Part shown: piece after piece, positions 37,161 to 44,811 of the stretch
Numbering within the stretch: the first letter of the stretch is position 1
Layout of the letters: every line of letters begins with the position of its first letter
Origin: Bdellovibrio sp047344985
GTDB lineage: Bacteria > Bdellovibrionota > Bdellovibrionia > Bdellovibrionales > Bdellovibrionaceae
DNA: 64,000 nucleotides
Assembly: GCF_047344985.1 (NCBI RefSeq)
Contig: NZ_CP178861.1
Coordinates: 2,046,001-2,110,000, forward strand
Direction: 5' to 3'
Position numbers and translations under genes: made by a program
The notes under the pieces: generated by a model
Database searches by the model: none
Seen by the model: the letters and a program-made list of their open reading frames with translations, nothing else
What the model was told of the DNA's origin: nothing

Positions 37161-37553
37161 CTAGTCCTTATTGATAATGTTTTTAGATGAAACATTTCCG
37201 TTCAAAAGATGAACCTCACAAGCTGAAAAGAACGCCGTATTTGATTGAAAGATAAACAACAAACGTCCCGTGACCGAATCTAGTTGGTTCACATCGAACT
37301 TTTGTGGATCTTTAAAAACTTTTACCAAAGCGTCTTCCTTAGAAAAAATATGAATAGAGCTTGGCCTGTTCTCGGCTATTAGATCCACCATACTTCTAAA
37401 TGAATCATTTATGTTTATATCGCGACAAAGTCGCTCAGCATTATTTCGGGACTTCTGAATACTAAGAAAAATCATTACAATAAGAGCGACGCCCACAAGT
37501 AAAATGCTACCAATAATCATACCGATAATTTTAATTATCCTCGTAACTCGCAT
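37161..37553 (-). CDS. Membrane-anchored hypothetical protein
   Basis: A 130-residue protein with one long N-terminal transmembrane segment (about residues 7-31) and an outer domain of about 95 residues with two cysteines (LCRDI, SACEV). No family recognised. It lies 3 bp after the zinc-ribbon membrane protein gene and is probably the last gene of that transcript, which runs 38283, 37831, 37557, 37161. Confidence 0.65.
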   Translation of the reverse strand: MRVTRIIKIIGMIIGSILLVGVALIVMIFLSIQKSRNNAERLCRDININDSFRSMVDLIAENRPSSIHIFSKEDALVKVFKDPQKFDVNQLDSVTGRLLFIFQSNTAFFSACEVHLLNGNVSSKNIINKD

Positions 37554-37556
37554 GAT

Positions 37557-37829
37557 TTAATCCTCAAGTATTTTGTAGCCACAATTATCACAGCGCTCAG
37601 GAAAGAAACCGTGATGCTGCAAAAGCACCGCATTGGCTCCTTTTCTCTTCATTAATTTCCATTCGCACGTTGGACACGTCTGTTGAAAGCAATAGATTCT
37701 AATAATCCACGAAAATAAGATAAGCCCTACCGCCCATATTGTACCAACATAAACGATCACAGATGCAAATCCCAGGATGAGTATCCAAAACGTAAGATCC
37801 GAAATGATCTTTACTTTCCACAGATTCAT
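37557..37829 (-). CDS. Two-TM protein with C-terminal zinc ribbon
   Basis: A protein of about 90 residues from the ATG at 37829 (GTG codons 9 and 12 bp upstream are alternatives and overlap the previous gene's stop). Two adjacent hydrophobic segments (about residues 8-50) are followed by CPTC and, near the end, CDNCGYK, four cysteines suited to a structural zinc site on the cytoplasmic side. No specific family is recognised; similar small proteins are often of unknown function. Confidence 0.65.
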   Translation of the reverse strand: MNLWKVKIISDLTFWILILGFASVIVYVGTIWAVGLILFSWIIRIYCFQQTCPTCEWKLMKRKGANAVLLQHHGFFPERCDNCGYKILED

Positions 37830-37830
37830 T

Positions 37831-38286
37831 TCAAACACCACATTTACCAGACAATGAAGGATCCCTCTTTATTAAGGCAATAATCGTTCGAGTGACTTGA
37901 TGTGCATAGTTATCATAATCCTTACCAAAGATAGCTTCCTTATTTTTGATGAGCATTTTCGTAAATTCTAGATTTGCAGACTTATCGCACTTCAATGCCC
38001 TGGCAAAATCATTCAGCTCTGAAGCCCCGGCATCCTTTATGCCTTTATCCGTGGACACGGCCCAAATGATGTCTTCCTTATGTAAAGAATAGTACTGACC
38101 CGCTTCAATTCTTAATCCTGGAAAAGCGGCGCAGTCACCGTACTGAAAAATGTTTCCAGCTATGGAATTAGCGTAACCATAACCAAGTTTTTTATTGTTC
38201 TCTCTGCACGCATATTCGCGGTCCGCAAACGACGCACAACCTAGACATGAGCAAAAGAAAAGAAGCATCAATGATAACTTTATCAT
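37831..38286 (-). CDS. Lipoprotein, paralogue of the one at 36579
   Basis: A 151-residue lipoprotein (signal ending CLGC). Shared features with the 36579 protein are GCASFADREYAC, a GYGY stretch, QYGDCA, EAGQYYSLHKED and EAIFGKDYDN. It overlaps the upstream lipoprotein gene by 4 bp and the downstream zinc-ribbon gene closely, so it belongs to a four-gene unit. Function unknown; disulfide-stabilised periplasmic domain inferred. Confidence 0.72.
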   Translation of the reverse strand: MIKLSLMLLFFCSCLGCASFADREYACRENNKKLGYGYANSIAGNIFQYGDCAAFPGLRIEAGQYYSLHKEDIIWAVSTDKGIKDAGASELNDFARALKCDKSANLEFTKMLIKNKEAIFGKDYDNYAHQVTRTIIALIKRDPSLSGKCGV

Positions 38287-38897
38287 CGTCCTCCCATGAC
38301 TACAGAGGGTTTTGGTTCCAAATCTTTCTTAATAATTTCGGCAATTTTAATATTAAATAGCGCATTCGCCATATCGGAACCATATGTTTCAAATGAGATC
38401 TTATCGTCCGAATACATTTTCCCAATTAAGAAAATAGAAAAGACGCGTTTATTTGAAACCCAAACATCGCCAACTACTTTGCGATCTTTCTCGACAATAA
38501 TGTTGTTAGTATCATCGCCAAAAAATGGAATGATTCCGAGTGATGCCATCGACACCACTCCCCAGAATGTTTTGAGCACAACATATTTATTCCGAATGCC
38601 CACCACGACGTCATAACTAGCTACTGGATCCGAGCAGTCCGTTCGTATATTAAACGCCCTCAGGTATTGCTCTAACTGATTGGCATGATAGTCGAGATAC
38701 CGTTCATTCTTTGTTATCTCATGCGAAAAATCGTATTCATTTCTCCAGAATGTCAGCTTTACACAAGTAGGAGAACTAAGCTTTGCGGCTTTCCCAGCAT
38801 CAAATTCTTTTTGATCATAAAAGGTCGCGCAACCCATCAATAGGCATGAAGTCAAAGACAACAAAAGACATTTAAATCCAACCGACGTACAACGCAT
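38283..38897 (-). CDS. Lipoprotein heading a four-gene envelope operon
   Basis: A 204-residue lipoprotein from the ATG at 38897 (a longer ORF starts at 38921); signal ending LLMGC. The mature protein resembles small beta-sandwich envelope lipoproteins: a conserved-looking strand YDVVVGIRNKYVVLKTFWG, a hydrophobic patch MASLGIIPFFGDD, then alternating strands and a C-terminal helix. No name can be given. It is divergent from the exported protein at 39097 and coupled to the next gene by a 4-bp overlap. Confidence 0.68.
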   Translation of the reverse strand: MRCTSVGFKCLLLSLTSCLLMGCATFYDQKEFDAGKAAKLSSPTCVKLTFWRNEYDFSHEITKNERYLDYHANQLEQYLRAFNIRTDCSDPVASYDVVVGIRNKYVVLKTFWGVVSMASLGIIPFFGDDTNNIIVEKDRKVVGDVWVSNKRVFSIFLIGKMYSDDKISFETYGSDMANALFNIKIAEIIKKDLEPKPSVVMGGR

Positions 38898-39096
38898 AGT
38901 AAATATTGTAATGTTTATCATGGCTTAGGCGCAAGAGGTTCTAAATTCGATACTCCAAGATCTCAGAACAAGATCTAAAATCCTGGATTTTGCCCTTAAA
39001 TTCACCGCCATCTCAAATATAGAGTACATACGCCGAGGCAAGCCCCTTGCTCTTATGCCTCCCCGTAAGAACAACAAACTAACGATAGGATTTAAA

Positions 39097-39639
39097 ATGA
39101 ACACACTAATCGGATCTCTTTTACTAGCTATGTTTCTCACTCCCAAAGCCGAAGCTGCTGACAGTGTCGAGCTAATTTCTCGCTACAATGGCGGCAACTA
39201 TGTAACTGCGACATACAGCTTTAAGTATATGACGAGAGATAACGTCGAACTCACTCGTAACAACTGGGAAATTCTCTTCGAAGCTCGTGAAGACTTTGCT
39301 GACCACTTCCGTGTTAATACTGTTGTAGACGATTTCAGCTTCATTTTTGATCTTGGAGAAAAGAGCTGTAAAGAAATAAACTCCAAGTACCCGGATGAAA
39401 AAGCGACGAGACCGCTTGTGTGGTTGGCCTACACAGACGTAGATCCTTACGATCTTCCCCCAACTCGTGAAGCTCTCGTAAAAGAAAATCACTGTTATTT
39501 ATCTTACAACAACGATAGCGAGGGAACTGTAGTGACGCTCTTTCACGTGAAGTCGCACGTAAAAAGTAAGTCTGTGGTGTTAGACGAAATCGATGTCCTC
39601 CTAGGCTCTGCATCAAGTCCGACCGCAAGTTTGAAGTAA
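39097..39639 (+). CDS. Exported hypothetical protein
   Basis: A 180-residue protein from the ATG at 39097, which follows TAGGAT and opens a signal peptide (MNTLIGSLLLAMFLTPKAEA). The mature part alternates short strands (VTATYSFKYM, WEILFEARED, FSFIFDLGEKSC) and holds two cysteines, suggesting a small disulfide-bonded beta-rich periplasmic domain. No family recognised. A structured repeat starts 20 bp after its stop codon. Confidence 0.68.
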   Translation: MNTLIGSLLLAMFLTPKAEAADSVELISRYNGGNYVTATYSFKYMTRDNVELTRNNWEILFEAREDFADHFRVNTVVDDFSFIFDLGEKSCKEINSKYPDEKATRPLVWLAYTDVDPYDLPPTREALVKENHCYLSYNNDSEGTVVTLFHVKSHVKSKSVVLDEIDVLLGSASSPTASLK

Positions 39640-39658
39640 AACTATTTGAATTCGAAAA

Positions 39659-39777
39659 GGTTGATCAAAGGGATTCAAATGCAAGGCGGACAAATTCTTT
39701 TTCCCGCAGGCGTACTAAAAAGTACGCCGAGGACAGAAAGGATTTGACTAACACCGCAGGTGGATCACTTTCAACAA
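39659..39777 (+). repeat. Structured repeat copy 2
   Basis: Outer stem GTTGA...TCAAC and AAAG...CTTT, then GATTC paired with GGATC through a G-T; the middle stem is AAATTCTTTT with the downstream GAAAGGATTT (including wobble pairs). The inner hairpin is GGCGTAC-TAAAAA-GTACGCC, here fully Watson-Crick. The 3' single-stranded block differs from other copies. Located between two + strand genes. Confidence 0.78.
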
Positions 39778-39793
39778 CCAAGGAGGAGGAAGT

Positions 39794-40081
39794 ATGGAAC
39801 ATGCAAAATTCGATCTGGTCCCTCGCGGCTCCCTGCTAAATATACTTTTCTTAGTCAGCGTAAGTCGTCATTTACAAACTCCCACAGTCGACACGATGAT
39901 AATGCCAGCTATCATATTCCATTTCGCAATGGGAGCAAGATACTCTAAAACCTTCAAAAAAGAAGACGTTCAGGTTTATGAAATGTCTAATAAGAAATTC
40001 TATTTTTTGCTTTCGTTCGCGGCACTTATCTTCATAGGACACAACGCTGTGCTTATTCTTAGAAATTTGCACATCCTTTAA
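39794..40081 (+). CDS. Small membrane protein
   Basis: A 95-residue protein with three hydrophobic segments (about residues 12-25, 36-48 and 68-90). A very strong ribosome-binding site (AAGGAGGAGG) lies 5-12 nt upstream of the ATG. No family recognised. It follows a structured repeat and leads a run of small envelope genes, with the next gene 10 bp downstream. Confidence 0.62.
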   Translation: MEHAKFDLVPRGSLLNILFLVSVSRHLQTPTVDTMIMPAIIFHFAMGARYSKTFKKEDVQVYEMSNKKFYFLLSFAALIFIGHNAVLILRNLHIL

Positions 40082-40091
40082 AGGGTTTTTT

Positions 40092-40388
40092 ATGAAAACT
40101 AAGTACGTTCTGGTTCCAGATTGGACTCTTATTGCATTTGTCGCTCTATACGTTTTCTCAGAATATTTAGCAGATGGTTCTCTGAGATATTCACATATAC
40201 AACTGTTTCTTATCGTACTTCTCCTGGGTCAACGGGAATCGATGAATTCTCAAGCAGGTAACATTAAAAATGTGAAGTGGCCAATGCTTGTTTACAACAT
40301 CTGTCTAATTATATTTGGATTGGCATTCACAACATCAATAGCCTTGGCACTTGCACATATTTTTAACCTCCCATGGGCTATTAATTAA
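40092..40388 (+). CDS. Small membrane protein
   Basis: A 98-residue protein with three hydrophobic segments, similar in size and topology to the gene just upstream. Together they may be a duplicated or paired membrane unit, although no clear sequence identity is seen. No family recognised. It lies 10 bp after one gene and 14 bp before the next, so an operon is likely. Confidence 0.62.
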   Translation: MKTKYVLVPDWTLIAFVALYVFSEYLADGSLRYSHIQLFLIVLLLGQRESMNSQAGNIKNVKWPMLVYNICLIIFGLAFTTSIALALAHIFNLPWAIN

Positions 40389-40402
40389 AAAAGGAATACT
40401 TT

Positions 40403-40978
40403 ATGAAAAAATTCATTCTAACCACTCTACTTTTGACTCTTTCGGCTTGTGCTCCAGGCGGTGGAGGATCTTCAAATACACATACAAAGTCTGTTATTAT
40501 TAACGGTAAAACTCCGCGCGAGTATTACAATCAATTTCTTTATAAGACTTCTGGTGAGTGCTCTAAAGGAACACTCTATCACCACTTCGTTCACAGTAAG
40601 GATATTGTTCTTGGAAAAACTGAAAGTGGAAATCCTATCCTTGGAGAACTTTATGTTTTTCTTATTGATGAGAATAACTTCTCCGCAGACCTTCTAGAAA
40701 AAGAAGTTCTTAGCTACGAGGAAAATGGCTATTCATATCGAGAGCATGCATTTAAGTCTCTAAAAGGTCGCTATGAAATTAACGACAACGGAGACATCCT
40801 CTTGGAAGGACTCGGATCTGGACGAGCATTAAAATATAACAAAAGCCCTGCCATTGATTTTGCTTTCTCTTCGTACTCAATTGAGGAACTCCACGGAAAA
40901 ACATCAATCCTTGGTTTAAGCTCATCTAGCAATCCCTTCATGGGACGAGGACACTGGACTGACAAGGCTTGCGAATAG
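40403..40978 (+). CDS. Lipoprotein
   Basis: A 191-residue lipoprotein (MKKFILTTLLLTLSAC) with a Gly/Ser linker after the lipidated cysteine (APGGGGSSN). The body is mixed alpha/beta with a distal cysteine pair (GECSKG and DKACE at the C-terminus). AAAGGA precedes the ATG. Third gene of the small envelope operon beginning at 39794; followed by a strong hairpin. Function unknown. Confidence 0.7.
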   Translation: MKKFILTTLLLTLSACAPGGGGSSNTHTKSVIINGKTPREYYNQFLYKTSGECSKGTLYHHFVHSKDIVLGKTESGNPILGELYVFLIDENNFSADLLEKEVLSYEENGYSYREHAFKSLKGRYEINDNGDILLEGLGSGRALKYNKSPAIDFAFSSYSIEELHGKTSILGLSSSSNPFMGRGHWTDKACE

Positions 40979-41007
40979 CTCTGGATGCAATAACGCAAAA
41001 GGAATTT

Positions 41008-41037
41008 CACAGAGGACGGCAAAGATCGTCCTCTGTG
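41008..41037 (+). terminator. Perfect 11-bp hairpin after the lipoprotein gene
   Basis: CACAGAGGACG pairs perfectly with CGTCCTCTGTG around an 8-nt loop. No T-tract follows on either strand, so it may act as a 3' stabilising structure or a Rho-independent terminator of low efficiency. Confidence 0.55.
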
Positions 41038-41101
41038 CATTGCATGAAGAGCTGACAAAAAATAAGAACAACGTTAAAAAGAATTTTTGAAAGGCATATC
41101 C

Positions 41102-41299
41102 ATGAATCGAACTAAAATCCTTGTCGTCATCTTAGCCATTCTCGGAGTAATGACAGCACTCATGCTAATCCGGTCAGATTACTTAAAAGACAGTGATTGT
41201 ATTGAAGGTGGTGGCTGTTGGGACTATTCTGCCAAAGTCTGCAGAATGAATGAACCTAACGCCCAGGAACTCTGCGATAAATCCATGGGAAAAAATTAG
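41102..41299 (+). CDS. Small single-TM exported protein
   Basis: A 65-residue protein from the ATG at 41102, with one transmembrane segment (ILVVILAILGVMTALMLI) and a short cysteine-rich outer tail (DCIEGGGCWDYSAKVCRM and ELC). Four to five cysteines in about 40 residues suggest a disulfide-bonded mini-domain. An ATG 15 bp upstream is possible but less well placed. No family recognised. Confidence 0.55.
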   Translation: MNRTKILVVILAILGVMTALMLIRSDYLKDSDCIEGGGCWDYSAKVCRMNEPNAQELCDKSMGKN

Positions 41300-41405
41300 T
41301 TCCTAATTCTTGGAACGGTTCTTTAATCTTGAAAATCGCATCGCAAAACCACTCTTAAAACCATTTAAACAGACTTTTAGGGTGGGCATGGCTTTGCAGA
41401 CGTCC

Positions 41406-41431
41406 TCCTCTGAGAACATTTTCTCGGAGGA
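41406..41431 (+). promoter_or_regulatory. Hairpin masking the ribosome-binding site of the next lipoprotein gene
   Basis: TCCTCTGAGAA pairs with TTCTCGGAGGA (11 bp, one G-T) around a CATT loop. The GGAGG ribosome-binding site of the gene starting at 41437 lies entirely in the 3' arm, so translation should depend on opening this hairpin. Confidence 0.6.
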
Positions 41432-41436
41432 ACTAA

Positions 41437-41901
41437 ATGAAAGCATCTCTTTTACCCATTGCACTTCTCTTCGCACTCACCGCCTGTCAAGGTTCTGGTG
41501 GCAAAAGTAAACCCACTGAAACGGTCGAATCCTATCCACCAGTTGTGGAAAAGGCTGAAAGAATTGACTGCCAGACTCAGCAGATCACCCTTGAAAGTTT
41601 TTGGGGTTTTAATGAACAATTCAAATATGAAATTGAACTTTTAGGCCCCAGATACAAATACGCGGAAACTGAATACGGTTATGACGAAAGAGGCCGCTAC
41701 CAGTTCACAGTAACAATTACTGGAAAGTGGGAACAAGAAGGTGAATCGGTAAAGCTCGAAACGCTTGCTACAATTATTAAAAAAGATGGCGCTTACTTTT
41801 TATTCACTCCAAAAACTGGAGCTTATCTTTCTTTAAACAGATATGAACACCAACGATCCATGAGTACTCAAGAGTACGGTGAACTTTGTCTTTCAAAGTA
41901 A
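41437..41901 (+). CDS. Lipoprotein
   Basis: A 154-residue lipoprotein (MKASLLPIALLFALTAC) with a linker rich in Gly, Pro and Val, and a beta-rich body (RYQFTVTITGKWEQEGESVKL) with two cysteines (DCQTQ, ELCLSK) that could close the domain. No family recognised. The ribosome-binding site is inside a hairpin. The next (frameshifted) gene starts 10 bp downstream. Confidence 0.7.
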   Translation: MKASLLPIALLFALTACQGSGGKSKPTETVESYPPVVEKAERIDCQTQQITLESFWGFNEQFKYEIELLGPRYKYAETEYGYDERGRYQFTVTITGKWEQEGESVKLETLATIIKKDGAYFLFTPKTGAYLSLNRYEHQRSMSTQEYGELCLSK

Positions 41902-41911
41902 GGAGTTTAAT

Positions 41912-42246
41912 ATGAAATCGTTATTATTTACCGCTTTCCTGTTTCTATCTTCACAAAGTTTCGCTTTGCAAGGTGGATACTTTGATAATCGAGAACTAGC
42001 GAGGATAATCAATGTTCGATTCAAACTTGTCGATTTCGTGACCACGGAAGAGAATTCGTTGCAACTTGTGACTGGTATAGAAAGGCAGGCTCCATGGGAA
42101 GAGCTATCGCTGTCCTTGCCAGAGAGGGGTCATCAACTTGTTATTGCCCTTGCGATTATGGTTTTGAAAATAGAGTAAGAAGCGAAGCACGATTCGAGCA
42201 ATTGCTGCTACCAGAAATCCCTGAGAGCTGGCGAAAACTACTTTAG
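41912..42246 (+). pseudogene. Frameshifted gene for an exported Cys-rich protein
   Basis: The ATG at 41912 follows AAGGAG and gives a clean signal peptide (MKSLLFTAFLFLSSQSFA), but its frame then reads an unremarkable stretch and stops at 42176-42178. The alternative frame, open from about 41990 and ending at the TAG at 42244-42246, encodes a far more protein-like Cys-rich sequence (NQCSIQTCRFRDHGREF, DWYRKAGSMGRAIAVLA, TCYCPCDYGFE). A single-base shift near 41985-42005 would join them. It is either a disrupted gene, programmed slippage or an assembly error. Confidence 0.6.
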
Positions 42247-42434
42247 TCTTCAATTAGGTCTTTGACGCTTACGTTAAGGGCTTTTGCCCATTTCGCGACA
42301 GTGGAAAGCTTTGGATCGTAATCAGGCTTAAAATATTTAGCGACGTTTGAAGTCTCAGCACCAATCATCTTTGCGAATGCGTACTTTGTAACTTTCTTCT
42401 GCTTTAAAACTTGTGCCAAGCGAACTTTTGCCAT
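42243..42434 (-). CDS. XRE-family HTH regulator (Cro-like)
   Basis: A 63-residue DNA-binding protein from the ATG at 42434 with one HTH domain filling almost the whole chain: VRLAQVLKQKKVTKYAFAKMIG, then TSNVAKYFK (recognition helix region) and LSTVAKWAKALNVSVKDLIE. It is divergent from a second HTH gene, and the region between them carries a periodic operator array, so the pair resembles a Cro/repressor switch. Confidence 0.85.
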   Translation of the reverse strand: MAKVRLAQVLKQKKVTKYAFAKMIGAETSNVAKYFKPDYDPKLSTVAKWAKALNVSVKDLIED

Positions 42435-42450
42435 GCATCCATTAAACAAG

Positions 42451-42506
42451 ATAACTATTGCACATAATAGCTATCACGTAATATAGCTATCTTGAGGTAT
42501 AGCTAT
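42451..42506. promoter_or_regulatory. Operator array, four ATAGCTAT-type sites at 16-bp spacing
   Basis: Palindromic octamers begin at 42451 (ATAACTAT), 42467, 42483 and 42499 (ATAGCTAT), each exactly 16 bp apart. They fill the region between two divergent HTH genes, and the last overlaps the ATG of the rightward gene. This is the expected layout of cooperative repressor binding. Confidence 0.82.
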
Positions 42507-42831
42507 GACAAAGATGTTTGAAAAAGCCGATCTCCTAGATCAAGCACCAAGCGAACCAAGGAGTTCGGCACGGCCTCTTATTCTTTCTAAGCAACTAGAC
42601 CGTCTTCTCGCTCATAATGAAATGAGCTATCGAGAACTGAGCCGGGAATCCGGTGTTTCCCTAAAGACTCTCTATCACTGGAGATCCGGCCAAAGGCCTT
42701 TAGCTGATGAGAGACTGTTCAGGGTTGCCACCGTTCTAAGGGTCGACTTAGTGGAACTCTTATTCGGACGGACGTCCGAAACCGGATCTGATCTCAAAAT
42801 TGAAACAATTAAAACGGGGTCCGAGACTTGA
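42505..42831 (+). CDS. XRE-family HTH regulator
   Basis: A 108-residue protein with a central HTH domain (KQLDRLLAHNEMSYRELSRESGV, recognition helix SLKTLYHWRSGQRP, then LFRVATVLRVDLVELLF). The flanking N- and C-terminal tails are polar. Its start codon overlaps the last operator site, so occupancy would block translation initiation or transcription directly. It probably forms a bistable pair with the divergent small HTH protein. The targets beyond this operator are not visible. Confidence 0.82.
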   Translation: MTKMFEKADLLDQAPSEPRSSARPLILSKQLDRLLAHNEMSYRELSRESGVSLKTLYHWRSGQRPLADERLFRVATVLRVDLVELLFGRTSETGSDLKIETIKTGSET

Positions 42832-42895
42832 TACTCTATCGCCTCGGAACGCGCCCGCAGGCAAAAACGTCCTAATTATAGATACTTACAATATC

Positions 42896-42933
42896 ATAAT
42901 ATTATACTAACATTATGCTTATAGTGATATAAT
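42896..42933 (+). promoter_or_regulatory. Promoter/operator of the AbrB-Doc unit
   Basis: A perfect palindrome ATAATATTAT (42896-42905) lies upstream of an extended -10 element TGATATAAT (42925-42933), about 18 bp before the antitoxin start. The palindrome is a plausible autoregulatory site for the AbrB-type antitoxin. Confidence 0.55.
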
Positions 42934-42950
42934 GGTCTTGTGAGGTGTTT

Positions 42951-43181
42951 ATGAGAAAAAAGCTTGCGGTTATGGGAAGTTCTATGGGGATTGTTATTGA
43001 TAAACCAATTATTGAGCTACTGAAGCTTCAAAACGAGGTCGAACTTAAAATTACGGACGACGGCAAAGGTCTTGTTATTTATCCGGCTGAAGAAGAAGTA
43101 AAAACTCCAAGAAAGTCTCTTAAGGCTTCTTTGGATAAAGTTAATAAAAAACATGGGAAAGTGCTTAAGCGCTTAAGGTAG
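42951..43181 (+). CDS. AbrB/MazE-type antitoxin
   Basis: A 76-residue protein from the ATG at 42951 (GAGG 5 nt upstream). The N-terminal half is a SpoVT-AbrB swapped-hairpin DNA-binding domain (VMGSSMGIVIDKPIIELL, then VELKITDDGKGLVIYP). The C-terminal basic tail (PRKSLKASLDKVNKKHGK) would bind and inhibit the toxin. Its stop codon abuts the Doc start, the usual antitoxin-first order, and it likely represses its own promoter. Confidence 0.85.
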   Translation: MRKKLAVMGSSMGIVIDKPIIELLKLQNEVELKITDDGKGLVIYPAEEEVKTPRKSLKASLDKVNKKHGKVLKRLR

Positions 43182-43574
43182 ATGTCCTATCAATTTTTGA
43201 CCGTAGAAGAAGTTATTGAGATCAATGAAAATCAAATTACCCTCTACGGCGGAGATTTTGGTATTCGCGATCAAGGTTTGCTTGAGTCCGCAGTTAAATC
43301 AGCTGAAGCGACCTTTAACAAAGCATATCTAAACACCTTCCCTTTTGAAATGGCTGCGAGCTACCTGCTCTCGATTTGCCAAAACCACCCGTTCGTTGAT
43401 GGAAATAAAAGAACCGCGTACGTCGCCGCTCTCGTGTTTTTAGATTGGCATGGAATTGATTTAGAAGTCGATGAAGACAAAGCCTATGAGTTCGTTATGA
43501 AGGTAGCTCAAGGTAAAGTTACAAAAGAAGAAGCAGCGAGTTTTCTTGAAACCCACGCTGTTTTGCAAGGATAA
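43182..43574 (+). CDS. doc: Doc-type (Fic family) toxin
   Basis: A 130-residue protein with the Fic/Doc active-site motif HPFVDGNKRTAYVAA (about residues 67-81) and the typical early segment YGGDFGIRDQGLLESAV. P1 Doc phosphorylates EF-Tu and arrests translation. Here it is paired with an AbrB/MazE-type protein, a common antitoxin for Doc outside P1 phage. All key residues (H, D, N, K, R) are present, so it should be active. Confidence 0.9.
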   Translation: MSYQFLTVEEVIEINENQITLYGGDFGIRDQGLLESAVKSAEATFNKAYLNTFPFEMAASYLLSICQNHPFVDGNKRTAYVAALVFLDWHGIDLEVDEDKAYEFVMKVAQGKVTKEEAASFLETHAVLQG

Positions 43575-43611
43575 TACCTTTCAAGTCGTGGGCACAACTT
43601 GAAAGGTATTT

Positions 43612-44358
43612 ATGTCAACAGAGTCATTGATTTTAGATGGTTTGCAACTCGCAAGAGGAATCCTTCTTGAAGTGGAAAAGGAACTCGATAACAAACCGAA
43701 TCCTGACAACCTTTATGTGACTTATGTTGGCGCACTTTTCCTACGTACAAAAGATCTTTATTCGGGTTCTATAGAACTCATTAATTTTAAAAACACGGCT
43801 GCCTCAAAGGTTTTACTGCGTACTCTTACTGAAACATACGTATCGCTCTATGGCTGCATTACAGACCGCTCCTTTGCAGACCAAATAATGAATACTTACT
43901 GGAAGCAAAAAAAGAAGCAGATAGATAAATTTAAAGATAAGCAGACAGAGCTTGGATTTCCGTTTACGAACGAACAAATTGAAGAAATAAAATCTGATAT
44001 CGAAAAAACGATGTTTCCGGACACGTCTTCTTTAAGAAATGCTGAGGAAAATTTCCGACGTTTTAACATGGCACCAATGTATCATCAGTACTATAGTTAT
44101 TTATCAAGCTATACTCACACAGACCCGTATAGTCTGGATGAGCATGTAGACAAGATCGAAAATGCATATGTTTTGATTCCCCATAAGTCATTGAATATCG
44201 AGGCGCTTCGCTGCCTACAAATTTCTATGTCACTTTTCACCACCGCATTTCATAATTACGCTACATTTAAAAAATATGACATTAGAGTAGCATCGGTACT
44301 CCATGAGAAAAGCGAATCTTGGGCAAAACAAAGGCTAGGCCAACATAAAATGAAGTAG
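43612..44358 (+). CDS. DUF5677-like hypothetical protein
   Basis: A 248-residue all-helical soluble protein. The pattern of an early helix (ESLILDGLQLARGILLEVE), then LINFKNTAASKVLLRTLTETYVSLYG, and a His-containing segment (MYHQYYSYLSSYTHTDPYS) matches the DUF5677 group of uncharacterised proteins, often found in mobile or defence-rich regions. It lies 37 bp after doc and may share its transcript. Biochemical role unknown. Confidence 0.68.
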   Translation: MSTESLILDGLQLARGILLEVEKELDNKPNPDNLYVTYVGALFLRTKDLYSGSIELINFKNTAASKVLLRTLTETYVSLYGCITDRSFADQIMNTYWKQKKKQIDKFKDKQTELGFPFTNEQIEEIKSDIEKTMFPDTSSLRNAEENFRRFNMAPMYHQYYSYLSSYTHTDPYSLDEHVDKIENAYVLIPHKSLNIEALRCLQISMSLFTTAFHNYATFKKYDIRVASVLHEKSESWAKQRLGQHKMK

Positions 44359-44370
44359 AGGCACTACTAT

Positions 44371-44805
44371 TTATTTCGGCACTTGAGACAAGGCCTTTTT
44401 CACAAGATCACGGTGTTCCTGGTCAGCTTCCATCACGGAAAGAATATTTCCCGGGAAGGAAAAGAAGATATAAGACTTTCCAGTTTTTAAATTTACATTC
44501 ATGCGGCACGCAGTATCCATAAAAGGTAGGATTTCATCTTGGTATGAAGCGTACATAAAAAAGCCAGTGCGATAGCTTAGCTCTCTTTTGCCTTTAAAAA
44601 CCGTTTCCGGAAGAATAATGTATTGAACTTCAAGATCTTGTATTACTTCTTCAAAGACTTTTCCCTCAACAATCCATTCACTCTTTTGCGCCACCTTCCA
44701 TAACGGCCATTTTGGAGGACTATCATAGCCGAGCGAACATGCAAAAGCATCGCTACACGAAAAGGAAAGAAATAACGCAAATAATGCAGATAGAGTCTTT
44801 GCCAT
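44371..44805 (-). CDS. Exported hypothetical protein
   Basis: A 144-residue protein with a signal peptide (MAKTLSALFALFLSFSCSDAFA) followed by CSLGYDSPP and a beta-rich body with one further cysteine (TACRMN). An N-terminal mature Cys paired with a distal Cys recalls small TIMP/OB-like secreted proteins, but this is only a resemblance. GGAGATAG precedes the ATG. It is the last gene of a three-gene minus-strand run starting at 45545. Confidence 0.65.
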   Translation of the reverse strand: MAKTLSALFALFLSFSCSDAFACSLGYDSPPKWPLWKVAQKSEWIVEGKVFEEVIQDLEVQYIILPETVFKGKRELSYRTGFFMYASYQDEILPFMDTACRMNVNLKTGKSYIFFSFPGNILSVMEADQEHRDLVKKALSQVPK

Positions 44806-44811
44806 GTTTCA

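Noticed and set aside
39659..39777. Classical integron attC site
   Set aside because: The ends lack the GTTRRRY / RYYYAAC core boxes and the conserved part is internal, opposite to attC; no integron integrase is visible.
41310..41510. 66-codon + strand ORF
   Set aside because: It runs through the ribosome-binding-site hairpin into the lipoprotein gene in another frame; no protein-like features.
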